NCBI GenBank assembly: GCA_029948255.1
Contig: JALIZF010001010.1
Span: forward strand, 56,827 to 120,826
DNA from: Telmatactis stephensoni
Taxonomy: Eukaryota > Cnidaria > Anthozoa > Actiniaria > Isophelliidae
Direction of reading: 5' to 3'
DNA: 64,000 nucleotides
Below the pieces are notes generated by a model that did no database searches, was not told where the DNA came from, and saw only the letters and a list, made by a program, of their open reading frames with translations. Below are positions 11,832-22,364 of this stretch, piece after piece. A program made the translations under genes and the position numbers. Positions within the stretch are counted from its first letter, which is position 1. Each line of letters opens with the position of its first letter.

Positions 11832-11976
11832 GCGATGTTTTAGTCTTCCTGTTTGCACGAAGAGCAGGATAACGAGGAACTAATTTGTTAATCGCAATCT
11901 TGAAACACTAGTCAATTTAAGCGACTTAAACTTTTTTTAGTGTGATGTCAACTTTTCAACTGGCTTCTCGATTTAA

Positions 11977-12054
11977 GACGGTTTAACGTCCTTATCCGAG
12001 AAGACGTGAAGCTCTAGAGACCGACGATCAACCAACTGAGCCAACCGGGCGGCG
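11977..12054 (-). mobile_element. tRNA-derived SINE relic
   Basis: On the minus strand CCGGTTGGCTCAGTTGGT resembles a tRNA A box, followed by GATCGTCGGTCT and, further on, CTTCTCGGATAAGGACGTTA. No B box (GGTTCGAA type) is visible between them, so the copy seems internally deleted. Confidence 0.55.
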
Positions 12055-12066
12055 CCGGTTATATTG

Positions 12067-12232
12067 CTGCGAGCGAAGCGAGTAGCCTCCTATTCGGAAC
12101 ACAGTGTAATCTGTGGATGTCACTAGACGAACATGCGATACATACGATCAGCGGTTCAAGTCCATACCGTATCGAGAGTCGATTCAAGCCTGTCACTAGA
12201 CAAACACGCGATACATACGATCAGCGCCGATT
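12067..12232. repeat. Dispersed repeat R1, copy 1
   Basis: The block starting GCGAGCGAAGCGAGTAGCCT and containing CGATACATACGATCAGCG recurs with high identity at 21430-21592. The internal segment CACTAGACGAACATGCGATA is itself partly repeated within each copy. Origin unknown. Confidence 0.8.
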
Positions 12233-12380
12233 CACATCTTTTCCTAAATAAACTAGCATTTTAAAATCAGTTAGTTTTATAATCATTGCCAACGTTAGCC
12301 GTTTGAGATTGTTTGAAAAATTGCTTTACTCAAAGTGCTAAATATTTTGAACTGTGTGTGTCCGACACTGATCCTTGTAG

Positions 12381-12573
12381 TTCAATATTGAAGGTCAACT
12401 AGCAGTGTTCGTCACACAACGCACAGGAGATAGACAAGAAACATTAATTTGATGTATCAGAGAAAGCGGTGTACTTTCGTAAGTTTTAGGGGAACAGTTC
12501 TGCTAACGTGGATACACCAGCTGTTTTCTGCTCGCAGCACTTCACTTTCTATTAGAAATAGCTAGTTATTATA
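12381..12573. repeat. Dispersed repeat R2, copy 1
   Basis: The block from TTCAATATTGAAGGTCAACT to CTTTCTATTAGAAATAGCTA recurs at 18500-18772 (with an 82-bp palindrome inserted) and at 21832-22013. The other two copies sit directly after a Helitron-like 3' end; this one follows a weaker CTTGTAG. Confidence 0.85.
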
Positions 12574-12579
12574 TTATCT

Positions 12580-14110
12580 GGAGAGAGAATGAGTAAAAGG
12601 AGAATCCTCGAACTATCCGAAAGATAAAAAAAAATTATAGAAGTATCGATCGGATACCATTCTCAAGCGAAGTCAGTTCCAAAGCCAAAACGTCAAACTG
12701 TCATAATCAATATACAAAAAAAGAGATGATCTTTATGGCTGTCTAGTACCTAAGTCAAGTAACCTGTATGTGCCAAATCAGCGAGAATTAATCATAACAA
12801 TATCAGTCATAAATAAAACTAAAATTGCTAGTACTCACTCGAATACTGTATCAGAAATGATCCTGTGTCGATCGACTCTCGAACGTCGAATACTAAACTT
12901 GGGGGTTGATTTATCCTAAGTAGCAAACATTGGACAAACCTTACAGAAAATTGACCAGTAGGCTTGTTTTAGACCTTTTGTGACGTCATTAGGGGTCTAA
13001 TTTTATGACCCATAGCACTCTTGACGAATAAACTCTCACCGGAAACACACGGTAGTTAAGATTATTTGAAGCACAACTCTTCCCTGAGCAAAGTATTGTC
13101 TTACACTCTACCAATTTATGTTTTGAGTATAGAACACAATATTTTTTCAAAACAATACATGCCCCTTCGACGAAAGTGCCAAACGTTTCGATCAACATCG
13201 ATGTTTTTCAATTCCCATGGATCACGCTGAGAAGAAACTTAATTGATTTCTTTGATGATAAAAGCCTTGCAAAAATGATGGCATTCCTGAAACAAAGCCA
13301 TCCGATGTAAAGGGAACAAACTTCAACAAACAGACCTTGTTTTAAAAAACGTTAAACTATCCTCATTTTTGAAGGACTACTTCATCAATTAGTGTACAAC
13401 GTGTCTGTGTAAGTTTAAATCGTATCATCAGTCTGACATTTTGAAAATAGGGACATGTAAATATAAATACAAAAATATATATCCTAAATATCCTAACTAT
13501 GATTAGTTGATACAGTTTCTATTGTAATACAGTAGAATGCAAGCAGTCATGTTTACACGACTCTAGCAGCAGGGGCATTTTTCTTTTTCCTTGTTTCTTT
13601 TGTTTTCTTGTCTCTATTGTTTCAGTCTAGCCATCCTGCTGGGGTTACCCTATCTCATGTAAATAGGTTCATAGAATAAATCAACTATACCCGTTGTTCG
13701 AAAGGCGATAACTGTTCATACATAGTTTCATTTTTGTGAAAACTAACCAGTACCAGGAACCTATTATTAATACTGAATATAATAATGATATTAATTTTAA
13801 AAAAAATAATATTAATAATACTATTAATTATTTACTCTGCACTTTCATCATATGTAACGCCGGAACGACAATGTGATGGACTTAGAGGGTTAGCTAGAGA
13901 ATCTGTTGAAGATGAAAGCTGTTCCGAATCGCGTAGCACCGGATAGTTCAGTTATAAAACTGAGAAGCTCAATTTTGCAAGTTCAAGAAATTCCGTAACG
14001 CACTCTTGACGAATGCCTCTCACCGGAAACACATAGTTAAGATTATTTGAAGCACAACTCTTCATAGAATACATATGACTTAGTTGACCGATAGATTATC
14101 TTAAGACTTC
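12580..14110. other. No gene recognised; contains a pair of 60-70 bp direct repeats
   Basis: No convincing coding exon was found. A segment containing CACTCTTGACGAAT, CTCTCACCGGAAACACA and GATTATTTGAAGCACAACTC occurs at about 13014-13083 and again at about 13999-14063. A/T-rich simple sequence lies at 13755-13830. Confidence 0.5.
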
Positions 14111-14116
14111 CAAATA

Positions 14117-16869
14117 AGGGACGGACCATTAGATTTTTGATGGGGGGGGGGGGGGGGGGGGGGTTGGGCAATAACCAAAAAAAATTCGAGCAAAGCCTTA
14201 AACGAAGAAAAAAATATCGTGCACAACAAAGGTGCCAGAAAAAAATTCGTGCAAGCAGCTTAATAATGTTAAATATTATATACGGAAGTAAACGACCAAA
14301 ACACGAATAAATCCTAAGGCAAAAGTACTCGCAAATCAACCAAAAGCAGTCAGTTGCGAACAAATGTGGTAAAAGATTTTTGTCGAGCGGCTCGCACTTC
14401 GCGCTCGCAACACCTAAACATGTATATTTTTACAACATCACTAGCAGGAGGGAGGGAGCGTCTCCAAGGAAAACCGTGGTACAGTGATGTCTGCGATGTG
14501 ACGTCACGGTGGCGTGGCATAGCTTCAACATGGCGGCAAAAGAAAGAGATTTCAATTCGTAGGTTCGCTTGCGGTTTTCACACCAAAAACTTCCAAGTAT
14601 ATTCCTGAAAACCTCACAGAAATTTGAAGATTTTCACGGACATTCATCCGTATGAACCTCAACGTTTTTGAGCGAAGAAATCGAACGTTTGAATTTTTTT
14701 CGTAACCTGTGTCGTTTCAAAAACTGCTTGAAAGACGAAAAACTCAACGAACATTTTCAAGGCTGGTGGACTCTGTTGATGGATTTGTAGCTCCAAAAAA
14801 GTTCCCCGTATAACTGGGTCATTGAAGATTATGTATGTCACGTTTCGTAAAGATGCCTTTGGTAGAACTGCTTAACAATCCCTCCAAAGTTGGAAAACAA
14901 GAGTCGTCTGCAAAATTTGAACGAAAATGACTTTTCTGCTATGAAAGACAACAAACGAAGAAAACCGTTTCAAGGTAAACGGCATGCACGATAGAAGAAA
15001 ATGTGATGTCAAAAAGTCTTTTGTAACTATTAGATGATGAACTTCGAAAAGCTGTTTCTATTAAACACGTGTCATCGGATATATAGTTAGCCAATTTTAA
15101 AATGAACTTCTCTTTTTATCTAAGATTTATTTCAGTCTCTCTGTGTAATAACAGCTCAATCAAGTTTAGGTCTAGAATATTTTCAATAAAGAAATTGACA
15201 GCAAAAATGTGTTACTTGCATGGAAAGTAGAGTTGTTATACAGAAATCTGATCTTCAACCTAAATTGAAAATGCTGTATTCCTTGTGTTCTTTCTATTTT
15301 GTATGCCAAATATCTGATTTTCTATATCTATCTTCAGTTTGCATCAGTTAACAATTAAGAGAGAACTGTTGTTTTGCACTCAAAATAAACCAAGACAATA
15401 CTTGCAAATAGTAAGCTTATAAGGAGTATTCAATACTGCCTACTGCCTTATTCCACATGAAAACATACAAAACCATAACTATGAAGACTAAACAATCAAA
15501 ATGTGATGTTCTGCAATATCTAGTCTGTTAGAAGGACAAAAATATATGGTTTACTTGTATGGATCAAAGCAGTTTTGGAGTGTTAGGTGGGCTTCAATTT
15601 GCTTTCTATTCATTAGAATTGTGAACAAGTGCAGTGTCAATACAATGACTGGATCTGAAAAACATAGCAAGACTGACAGGAGATTATTAAAAGTATTAAT
15701 ATACACAAACCTTCAAACAAATTATTAAAAGTTTTATCCACAACCTTTATTTCATCTTTTTTTAAAAATAATTTAACAAAATGGAATATTTTTGTAAGCT
15801 ATTTACCACAGGAAGCCCAATGTCTTTGATTGAGATTTATCGAAAATGTTTTTAATTGACATCATCCATTGATAGAGAGTGAAAAGAAGTTCAAAGCAAT
15901 TCATATTGGTGCTTCTAGGTCTATATGTTTTGTATTTACTGAGCTGAATCGTTCAGCAAAACCAAAATACAAATCTGATACGATATGTTAGGAGACACAA
16001 AGGGATTGTTAAGCAAAACTGTAGAAAATGAAAGCAAATAGCACAGTTCAGGCAAAAGGCCTATTACTTACGAGTACGTGGAACTTTTTCCGGGTTTCAA
16101 AATGATCTAAAACCCCGAGAAAATTTTTTTTTTCCTCGCGCATCCTTCTCCTCGAAGAACGAAAAATGGCGGGAACTGAACAAGACAAGCACTTCAACTT
16201 TCCTTTGTTTTGAGCAGTTTTCCTCATCAGATTGGTTTCAAAGACAAGACTGATACAGATTGAAGGTAAAGCAATATCAATATTGCAAAAGTGAAGGTAA
16301 ATGTCTTAAGGAATTTCTAATAAGTACATTTTCAAGTACATTTTGAAATCTGTTTTTCGGAGCATTTTGAGAACTCAATTTTGGTTGCTATGTACGCCAT
16401 CCGTGACGTCACATCGCAGACATCACTGTACCAGCGCGCGCCTAATAAAAACCATTGGAGTCACCTCCTCCCTCCTGATCACTAGCTACAAATCTTTTAG
16501 CGAGCGGCTCCATTTCTTCAAAGCTTACAAAAAGCATCAGTCTTTGGTTAATTTCCTGTGGAACTTTATCAGTCATATAAAGGAACAGCTATATGTTTGA
16601 GCTTATTTTCAGAACGATATCTAATATAAAAAAACAATAAATGGAACTTAGGGTGTACATTTGTGCTGCTTTCATTGTAAAAATCGAAATAAAACCTAAA
16701 AAAATTTAAAATTTGTAAAAAATTGACTCTCGAAAAAAAAATATCCTGCAAGCAAATCATGTGGGAAAAAAATTCCTGCACCGTCACAAAGGACAAAAAA
16801 AAATTCGTACACAGCAAAAATTGCCCACCACCCCCCCCCCCCCCCTCAAAAATCTAATAGTCCGTCCCT
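14117..16869. mobile_element. Long-TIR element (2.75 kb) with poly-G ends, no transposase seen
   Basis: The left end AGGGACGGACCATTAGATTT leads into a run of about 21 G; the right end mirrors it after a C run at about 16828-16846. Homology continues inside: a segment with GTACAGTGATGTCTGCGATG and TGACGTCACGG near 14480-14515 has its complement near 16390-16425. The arms are therefore several hundred bp. The middle (about 14700-16300) shows no recognised protein. The target duplication is not resolved. Confidence 0.7.
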
Positions 16870-17041
16870 AACAGCTTTTAAAGGCCTAGGTCTTAGTCTT
16901 AGCAAACACAATTAAACAAATAAGTAACCAAAATTGTTTACAAATTCTGGTAAATGCTTTGTAAAATTAATGCCTAGCAGAAGTTGTGAAAGTGAAACCG
17001 AAAGGTGTTTCACTCAAATGTTGGTGATTTTACTACTTATT

Positions 17042-17141
17042 AGCCTGCGTAGCGGCCCTGGGGAGGGGAGGGGAGAGGGAAAAGGGGAAGGAGGGGAGGG
17101 GGAGGGGGGACTGGGGAGGAGGGGAAAGAGATCGCAGGCTA
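17042..17141. mobile_element. Small purine-rich MITE, MULE-like
   Basis: AGCCTGCG and its complement frame a G/A-rich core. The flanks CTACTTATT and CTACTTGTT match at 8 of 9 positions. The ends resemble those of the 131-bp element at 3094. Confidence 0.55.
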
Positions 17142-17502
17142 CTACTTGTTATTGAAGTTGGTGAACCTATTGAAATTCGGTCACTTTCAAGAAAAACAAA
17201 TTAGGAATTTGAATCAAAAGTCTCGCCGAAAACTTTTCATTATAATTTCCATATTTTGGTGTCTTTATAGGGAAGGATGCTATAATCAGTTTTTGAATGC
17301 GATATGATTAAAGGCGGCGCAGTAATATGCTGGGTTGCATGTGACGTCACGGCAGCCATCTTGGATGAACTTCAACCGGAAGATTTCTTATTAGCGTCTT
17401 TTATTATTTGTTCATCCAGAGCCTGGCTACCACTTCATTGCCTTTTGATTCTGATTCTGGGATAAATGCATGAAACCCAGCTATTACATTTAGCACGAGT
17501 GA

Positions 17503-17520
17503 ACGCACGAGTGCGTCTAG
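17503..17520 (+). mobile_element. Helitron-like 3' terminus
   Basis: GCACGAGTGAACGCAC, GA, GTGCGTCTAG: a 6-bp stem (ACGCAC/GTGCGT) directly followed by CTAG, as at rolling-circle transposon 3' ends. A second element head (ACTCGTGCCC) begins two bases later. The 5' end of this first copy was not identified. Confidence 0.6.
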
Positions 17521-17522
17521 TT

Positions 17523-18499
17523 ACTCGTGCCCAGGCCTTTAGGCCGGGAACGAGTTATAAATTGCAAATGTTTTTTTTTTTTTTTTTCCTCTTTTCGTCT
17601 CGAGAATGCAGCATTCTTGCGCAATCGGTGACGTGTGCACTCCTGATTGGTTAAGAACGTAAGAAACAATTCCCTTCATTCATCACCTCCGTAGTGAACG
17701 CCAGCGAGGAACTTTAGGAATGCAAGATGGCCGACTACAAAGAAAATAGCTTTCAGAGACAGGCTTTTCCTGCAGTAGCACAATGTAATTTGGAGCTTTT
17801 AACTCCAGGTATACCTTTATACTTATAAGAGCTTCAGGATGGGCTGTTAGTTTGAGCTTCATCTCCAATACTTTGACCAAATATCGAACTCTAAATGGAG
17901 TACTTGAAAGAGAACCCTCGCGATAAACATGGATAAACTGAGTATTTCCTATGAGCTGTGAATCTACGAATTTCTCATCCTACATGTTGCTAAACGAACA
18001 TACGTAGAAGCAAGTCAATTGTATTCCTCATTCAAGCATTCAAGAGATCTTGAGAGGTTTTTGTACTGAATTTTAATACGGAATTCTAAAGCAGACCATT
18101 GCATGGAACGGATAGGTTCCATTGACCTTGTTGGTCACGTAACGTCTTTTATTATTTAAAACATCCGAAACATGAACGAAAAAATTCACGATTTGTTATT
18201 GTGTTAAAAAACGCCGTTGTAGAAGTCTTTACAGCAAACAATTGAGACACATAGTGAAATAAAAAGTTGAATAAACTGGTATATTCGCTGGTAATATTTT
18301 GCATGTCGACTAATAGCTGCTGACAGACAAATTGACTAATCAGATATTCTTTAAAAAGGTCAAAAAATGTCTTTATTATGTTACGGTTAAGTGAAGAATG
18401 CGTGAAACGGCTCGGGGAAGAGTACGAGCGGGGCTGGTGATTGAAGCCTCTCTAAAAAGGGGGCTTCCGGGGCACGAGTGAACGCACGTGTGCGTCTAG
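17523..18499 (+). mobile_element. Helitron-like nonautonomous element (977 bp)
   Basis: It starts ACTCGTGCCCAGGCC, with a small hairpin to GGCCGGGAACGAGT, and ends GGGCACGAGTGAACGCACGT then GTGCGTCTAG. The same two ends bound the element at 41759-42443. It carries no Rep/helicase gene. It abuts another copy's 3' end at 17520, a head-to-tail order often seen with rolling-circle elements. Confidence 0.6.
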
Positions 18500-18772
18500 T
18501 TCAATATTGAAGGTCAACTAGCAGTCATCCTCGCGGACCCAGGGCGAAGGGGGAGGGGGAGGACCGGTCCTCCCCCTCCCCCTTCGCCCTGGGTCCCCGA
18601 GGATGACTAGCAGTGTTCGTCACACAACGCACAGGAGATAGACAAGAAACATTTGATATATCAGAGAAAGCGATGTACTTTCGTGAGCTTTAGGGGAACA
18701 GTCTGCTAACGTGGATACACCTGCTGTTTTTTGCTCGCAACACTTCACTTTCTATTAGAAATGGCTATTATA
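18500..18772. repeat. Dispersed repeat R2, copy 2 (interrupted)
   Basis: Same sequence as 12381-12573 but split by the 82-bp palindrome at 18525-18606. It follows a Helitron-like CTAG end. Confidence 0.85.
18525..18606. mobile_element. 82-bp hairpin micro-element with 7-bp target duplication
   Basis: Arms TCATCCTCGCGGACCCAGGG... and the complement of ...CCCGAGGATGA match over 39 bases with one mismatch; the centre is ACCGGT. CTAGCAG is present at both edges (18518-18524 and 18607-18613), while the other two R2 copies have CTAGCAG once with no insert. This is a clean filled-site versus empty-site comparison. Confidence 0.92.
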
Positions 18773-18779
18773 TTTAGCT

Positions 18780-19780
18780 ATATCAGCCTAGACGACGTCA
18801 CGCCGATCTGTTAAATTGTTTGTATACATTAGCATTTACCGGAACTACTTGCTATCATGTTGCCAAAATACAGATATGTAAAACCCTTCATGGAAGCTTG
18901 GTTTGAAGGTCACGAAGAAACAAGCTACGCAAGTTTTAAAGTACATGACTCTATCGAAAAGGCACGAAGATGTTCAAGGGTTTTTAACGAGTAAACGATG
19001 AGTAATGTTATCATACTTTGTTATCGATCCATCAGACTATTTGGGTTGCCATGGACGATCACTTTGTGTTATTTAGTCGCATCTAGAATGTGTATGTATT
19101 CATTGTCACCAAAATTTTCAAAAAAAATATGATTCGTAACCTTTTTAGTACAGCTATAGAATACCCAGCAAATGTATTCATGATATTCATTCTACTAAGT
19201 ACTGTGTTTCTGCGTCGTTTTCAAATCGACTACGTGAATGTCATTTGGGAGGTATTCTGTGGTTACTCGCTATTATACATATATACGATATTTTAATCAA
19301 TCTTAAAACAAATATTTCATTAGTCAGGAATTGATTTTCGACATGTCATGATTTATTCCACGGGCGATTGGACAATAATCATCTGAAGCCTTTTGAAAAT
19401 TTATTATTTAAATCAAAACAGACAATATTCATAAATTACCTGCAATCGCTGTTATTCTGCCTTTCTGGATTGCTCCCAACGCTTTAGAAAGCCAAATCAA
19501 AGTCTTTTATAACGCCCGTAACTTTCTTTAAAACTCCAACCGTTGCGTTAGAAGTCTCTTATCGGCTTCGCCAATAAACACGGTTTAATCATCGGGCAGC
19601 TGATTCTATTGTTCTCGGCGACACCAAATGGAATAATTAGCATACCAGAGTAGGTCTAATATATGGATCTTGATTTCATTGGCCAGATTCATTCCCATGG
19701 GTACTGATCACTTTGTTCGCAAAACTTGACATGAGTCAATCAAAGTTAGTGTCTGAGTCAAAGTCAGCTGTGTTTAATAA
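18780..19780. other. No gene recognised; one 45-codon open frame and a repeat fragment
   Basis: ATG at 18857 opens a 45-codon frame (MLPKYRYVKPFMEAWFEGHE...) ending at 18994 with no recognised domain. A segment with AACGCCCGTAACTTTCTTTA (19512-19531) recurs at 28461-28480. Nothing else was identified. Confidence 0.4.
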
Positions 19781-20454
19781 ACAATTGTTTCAACATCCTT
19801 TCGGTTTTTTTGAGAATCAATGTTGAAGTCGTTTGCCACCCCCTTTCAGCAATGTTGAAGAGTGTTGAAACGTTTTGAATCAATGTTGAATGAAGTTTAA
19901 AAGAGTTTAAACTTTGCTTCAATATTTCTTTAATTTTGTCAGTTCTCTGGAATGTTGAATCAAAGTTGACAGAAGTCGTTTGCCCCCCTCTTTCAACGAG
20001 TTTGACTAATGTGCGGGTTGCGGGTTGCGGGCCAATATTTGCGGGTTGCGGGCCAATATTTGCGGGTTGCGGGCCAAAATTTGCGGGTTGCGGGCCAAAA
20101 TTTGCTGGTTGCGAGAAAAATGTTACTTAAATGAACCAGTGACCAAAATAAAGTCAACGTGCCGACTTACTGGTGTTATTTTGTAAAGCTGTCACTGCAA
20201 ATCAGCAATGTGTAACGTATGAAGGGGGTGTTTAGGGCTACACGAACTAAAATATTTAAACCCAAAATAAAACAGACAACAGATTGCTCATTTACAGATG
20301 CACTGGATGAAATATTCCGGACAGATCTAGATTGCTTTTTTGATAAGATGACACTCGATATGTGGTGATCCTGTTGTGATCTCGCTGTGATCTCCTAATT
20401 TATCCAATTAACAATTAAACGCTGTGGGATACTTAACGTGGATCACGTAGAGAG

Positions 20455-20886
20455 CCCGGGGGGGTACTCCTTCCAGTTTTGGGTAGGGACGTGCCGCTGA
20501 GCCCCTCAAACCCTGACCCTGTTCCAGAGTAAAAAAGCTTAAAACGCTACCCTGTTCCAGAGTAAGTACCACAAAAATATACCCTGTCCCAGTGAAATGT
20601 TTTGCATTTTTACATGCAATAGTTTGTGTTATCGGTTTTGTCAAGCATTTAATGAAGAGTCAATCTGATATTCCGACTGATTTCTTTTTGGTACCTAATT
20701 ACAGAGCGACGTTTTTGCAACATCCAGACGTATTTTGTAAAAAAACTACCCTGTTCCAGAGAGAGAAAGAGCTATTTTATATACCCTGTTCCAGAGTAAA
20801 ATCGCTGAAAACCATACCCTGTTTGGCGGCACGTACCCGTATAGCAAATATATGGGAGTCCCCCCCCCCCCCCCCCCCCCCGGGGG
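20455..20886. mobile_element. MITE with poly-G/poly-C ends and internal CCCTGTTCCAGAG repeats
   Basis: CCCGGGGGGGTACTCC at the left is mirrored by GGGAGTCCC followed by a long C run at the right. The interior has about six copies of ACCCTGTTCCAGAGTAAA or close variants (20517, 20551, 20581, 20748, 20781, 20815). No protein is recognised. Confidence 0.65.
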
Positions 20887-21429
20887 TAGAGAGGAAGCAA
20901 AAGAGAGATTGAAAGAGGGGGATGAGGTTAGGTTATTAAGAGAGTTTGACTAATGTGCGGACAGAACGTCAGAAATACCATTATAGCAGCATATTCATGT
21001 TAATTAAAAACCCACTTAGCCGAATAAGGCGAAACTGTTGTGTTCATGAACGGCACCAGCTCCTCATCTCCCGATTTGAATCACCGGCATGACGCCCAGA
21101 ACAACTGGCACACTCACGACACTTACTGTACCACACAACCGTGCGCGATCTGGGATGTGCCACGATGAAAGATATATCCCGGTCCGTTGATTGTTCAACT
21201 TTGTGACGTGTTTGACCAAAAAACATTTTTGTGTTTGATGATAGATTGGTTTACAGACACTGCTGACTCAAAATTCGGATTGTGACAGGTATCGAGTATA
21301 ATCTGCTAAAGGGACTTCAAAACTTGACTCACCCTTTATAGTGATTGTACAGATTTTTAACCCAGTAAGTTCAGGGGCAACGTCTATGTTTGCGTTTTTG
21401 ACGTCTGGTTTTTATGTTGTTTTTAATTG

Positions 21430-21592
21430 CTGCGAGCGAAGCGAGTAGCCTCCTATTCTGAACACAGTGTAATTTGTGGATGTCACTAGACGAACATGCG
21501 ATACATATGATCAGCGGTTCAAGTCCATACCGTATCGAGAGTCGATTCAAGGATGTCACTAGACGAACACGCGATACATTCGATCAGCGGTA
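21430..21592. repeat. Dispersed repeat R1, copy 2
   Basis: Close copy of 12067-12232, followed about 240 bp later by R2, the same order as in the 12-kb region. Confidence 0.8.
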
Positions 21593-21812
21593 CAAAATTT
21601 TTGCGAACGCTAATCCATAGCTGTTGACAGACAAATTAAAGGTCTTGACTACTGCGGCTTGTTGAACTACAGGCAACCAGTGTACGGTTCGAGGTGCGTC
21701 TTGTTAAAAAGTTTATTAACGACAACATATCAATCGCTCTTACTCTAGCGGCAGCTAATCTAAATGTCCTTTTTAAGCCGATTTTGGGCTCCCTTTTACA
21801 TGGGCACGAGTC

Positions 21813-21831
21813 AACGCACGAGTGCATCTAG
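21813..21831 (+). mobile_element. Helitron-like 3' terminus, third copy
   Basis: GGGCACGAGTCAACGCAC then GAGTGCATCTAG matches the 3' ends at 17520 and 18499 with one stem mismatch, and R2 follows directly. Confidence 0.55.
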
Positions 21832-22013
21832 TTCAATATTGAAGGTCAACTAGCAGTGTTCGTCACACAACACACAGGAGATAGACAAGAAACATTTCAT
21901 ATATCAGAGAAAGCGGTGTACTTTCGTGAGTTTTAGGGGAACAGTTCTGCTAACGTGGATACACCAGCTGTTTTCTGCTCGCAGCAATTCACTTTCTATT
22001 AGAAATAGCTAGT
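21832..22013. repeat. Dispersed repeat R2, copy 3
   Basis: Uninterrupted copy of R2 with a single CTAGCAG at the site where copy 2 carries the 82-bp palindrome. Confidence 0.85.
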
Positions 22014-22364
22014 ATATAACTTATCTTTTTAACAAGCTAATCAGCTATACGACTTTTTAAACTACTGGGGAAGCTTGTTTTATTCAAAACGACTACATTT
22101 TTCTCAAGCCCGCAAATTTTTAGCCCGCAACCCGCAAATTTTGGCCCGCAACCCGCAAATTTAGGCCCGCAACCCGCAGCCCGCAAAATAGCCGGACCCT
22201 CTTTCAACATTGTTGGGTATGCGCTTGCGCTCTAAACCGTCTTGTAGTGTTTCAGCACTGTTGAAAGGGTGTGGCAAACGACTTCAACATTGCAATTCAA
22301 CAAAATCGAACGGATGTTGAAACAAATGTTGAAGTCGTTTGCGCGGGCGAACCAAAGGTAGCCG

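Larger units (their letters stand above)
19785..22330. mobile_element. Composite long-TIR element (about 2.5 kb)
   Basis: The left end (TTGTTTCAACATCC, then TGTTGAAGTCGTTTGCCAC) is mirrored at about 22260-22330. Inward, a tandem array of TTGCGGGCCAAWATTTGCGG units at 20011-20112 has its complement at about 22107-22190. Between the arms lie a poly-G/C MITE (20455), copies of R1 and R2, and a Helitron-like tail at 21831, so the interior is nested. Confidence 0.55.

Noticed and set aside
18857..18994. 45-codon open frame (MLPKYRYVKPF...)
   Set aside because: Short, no domain, no splice context or second copy to support it.
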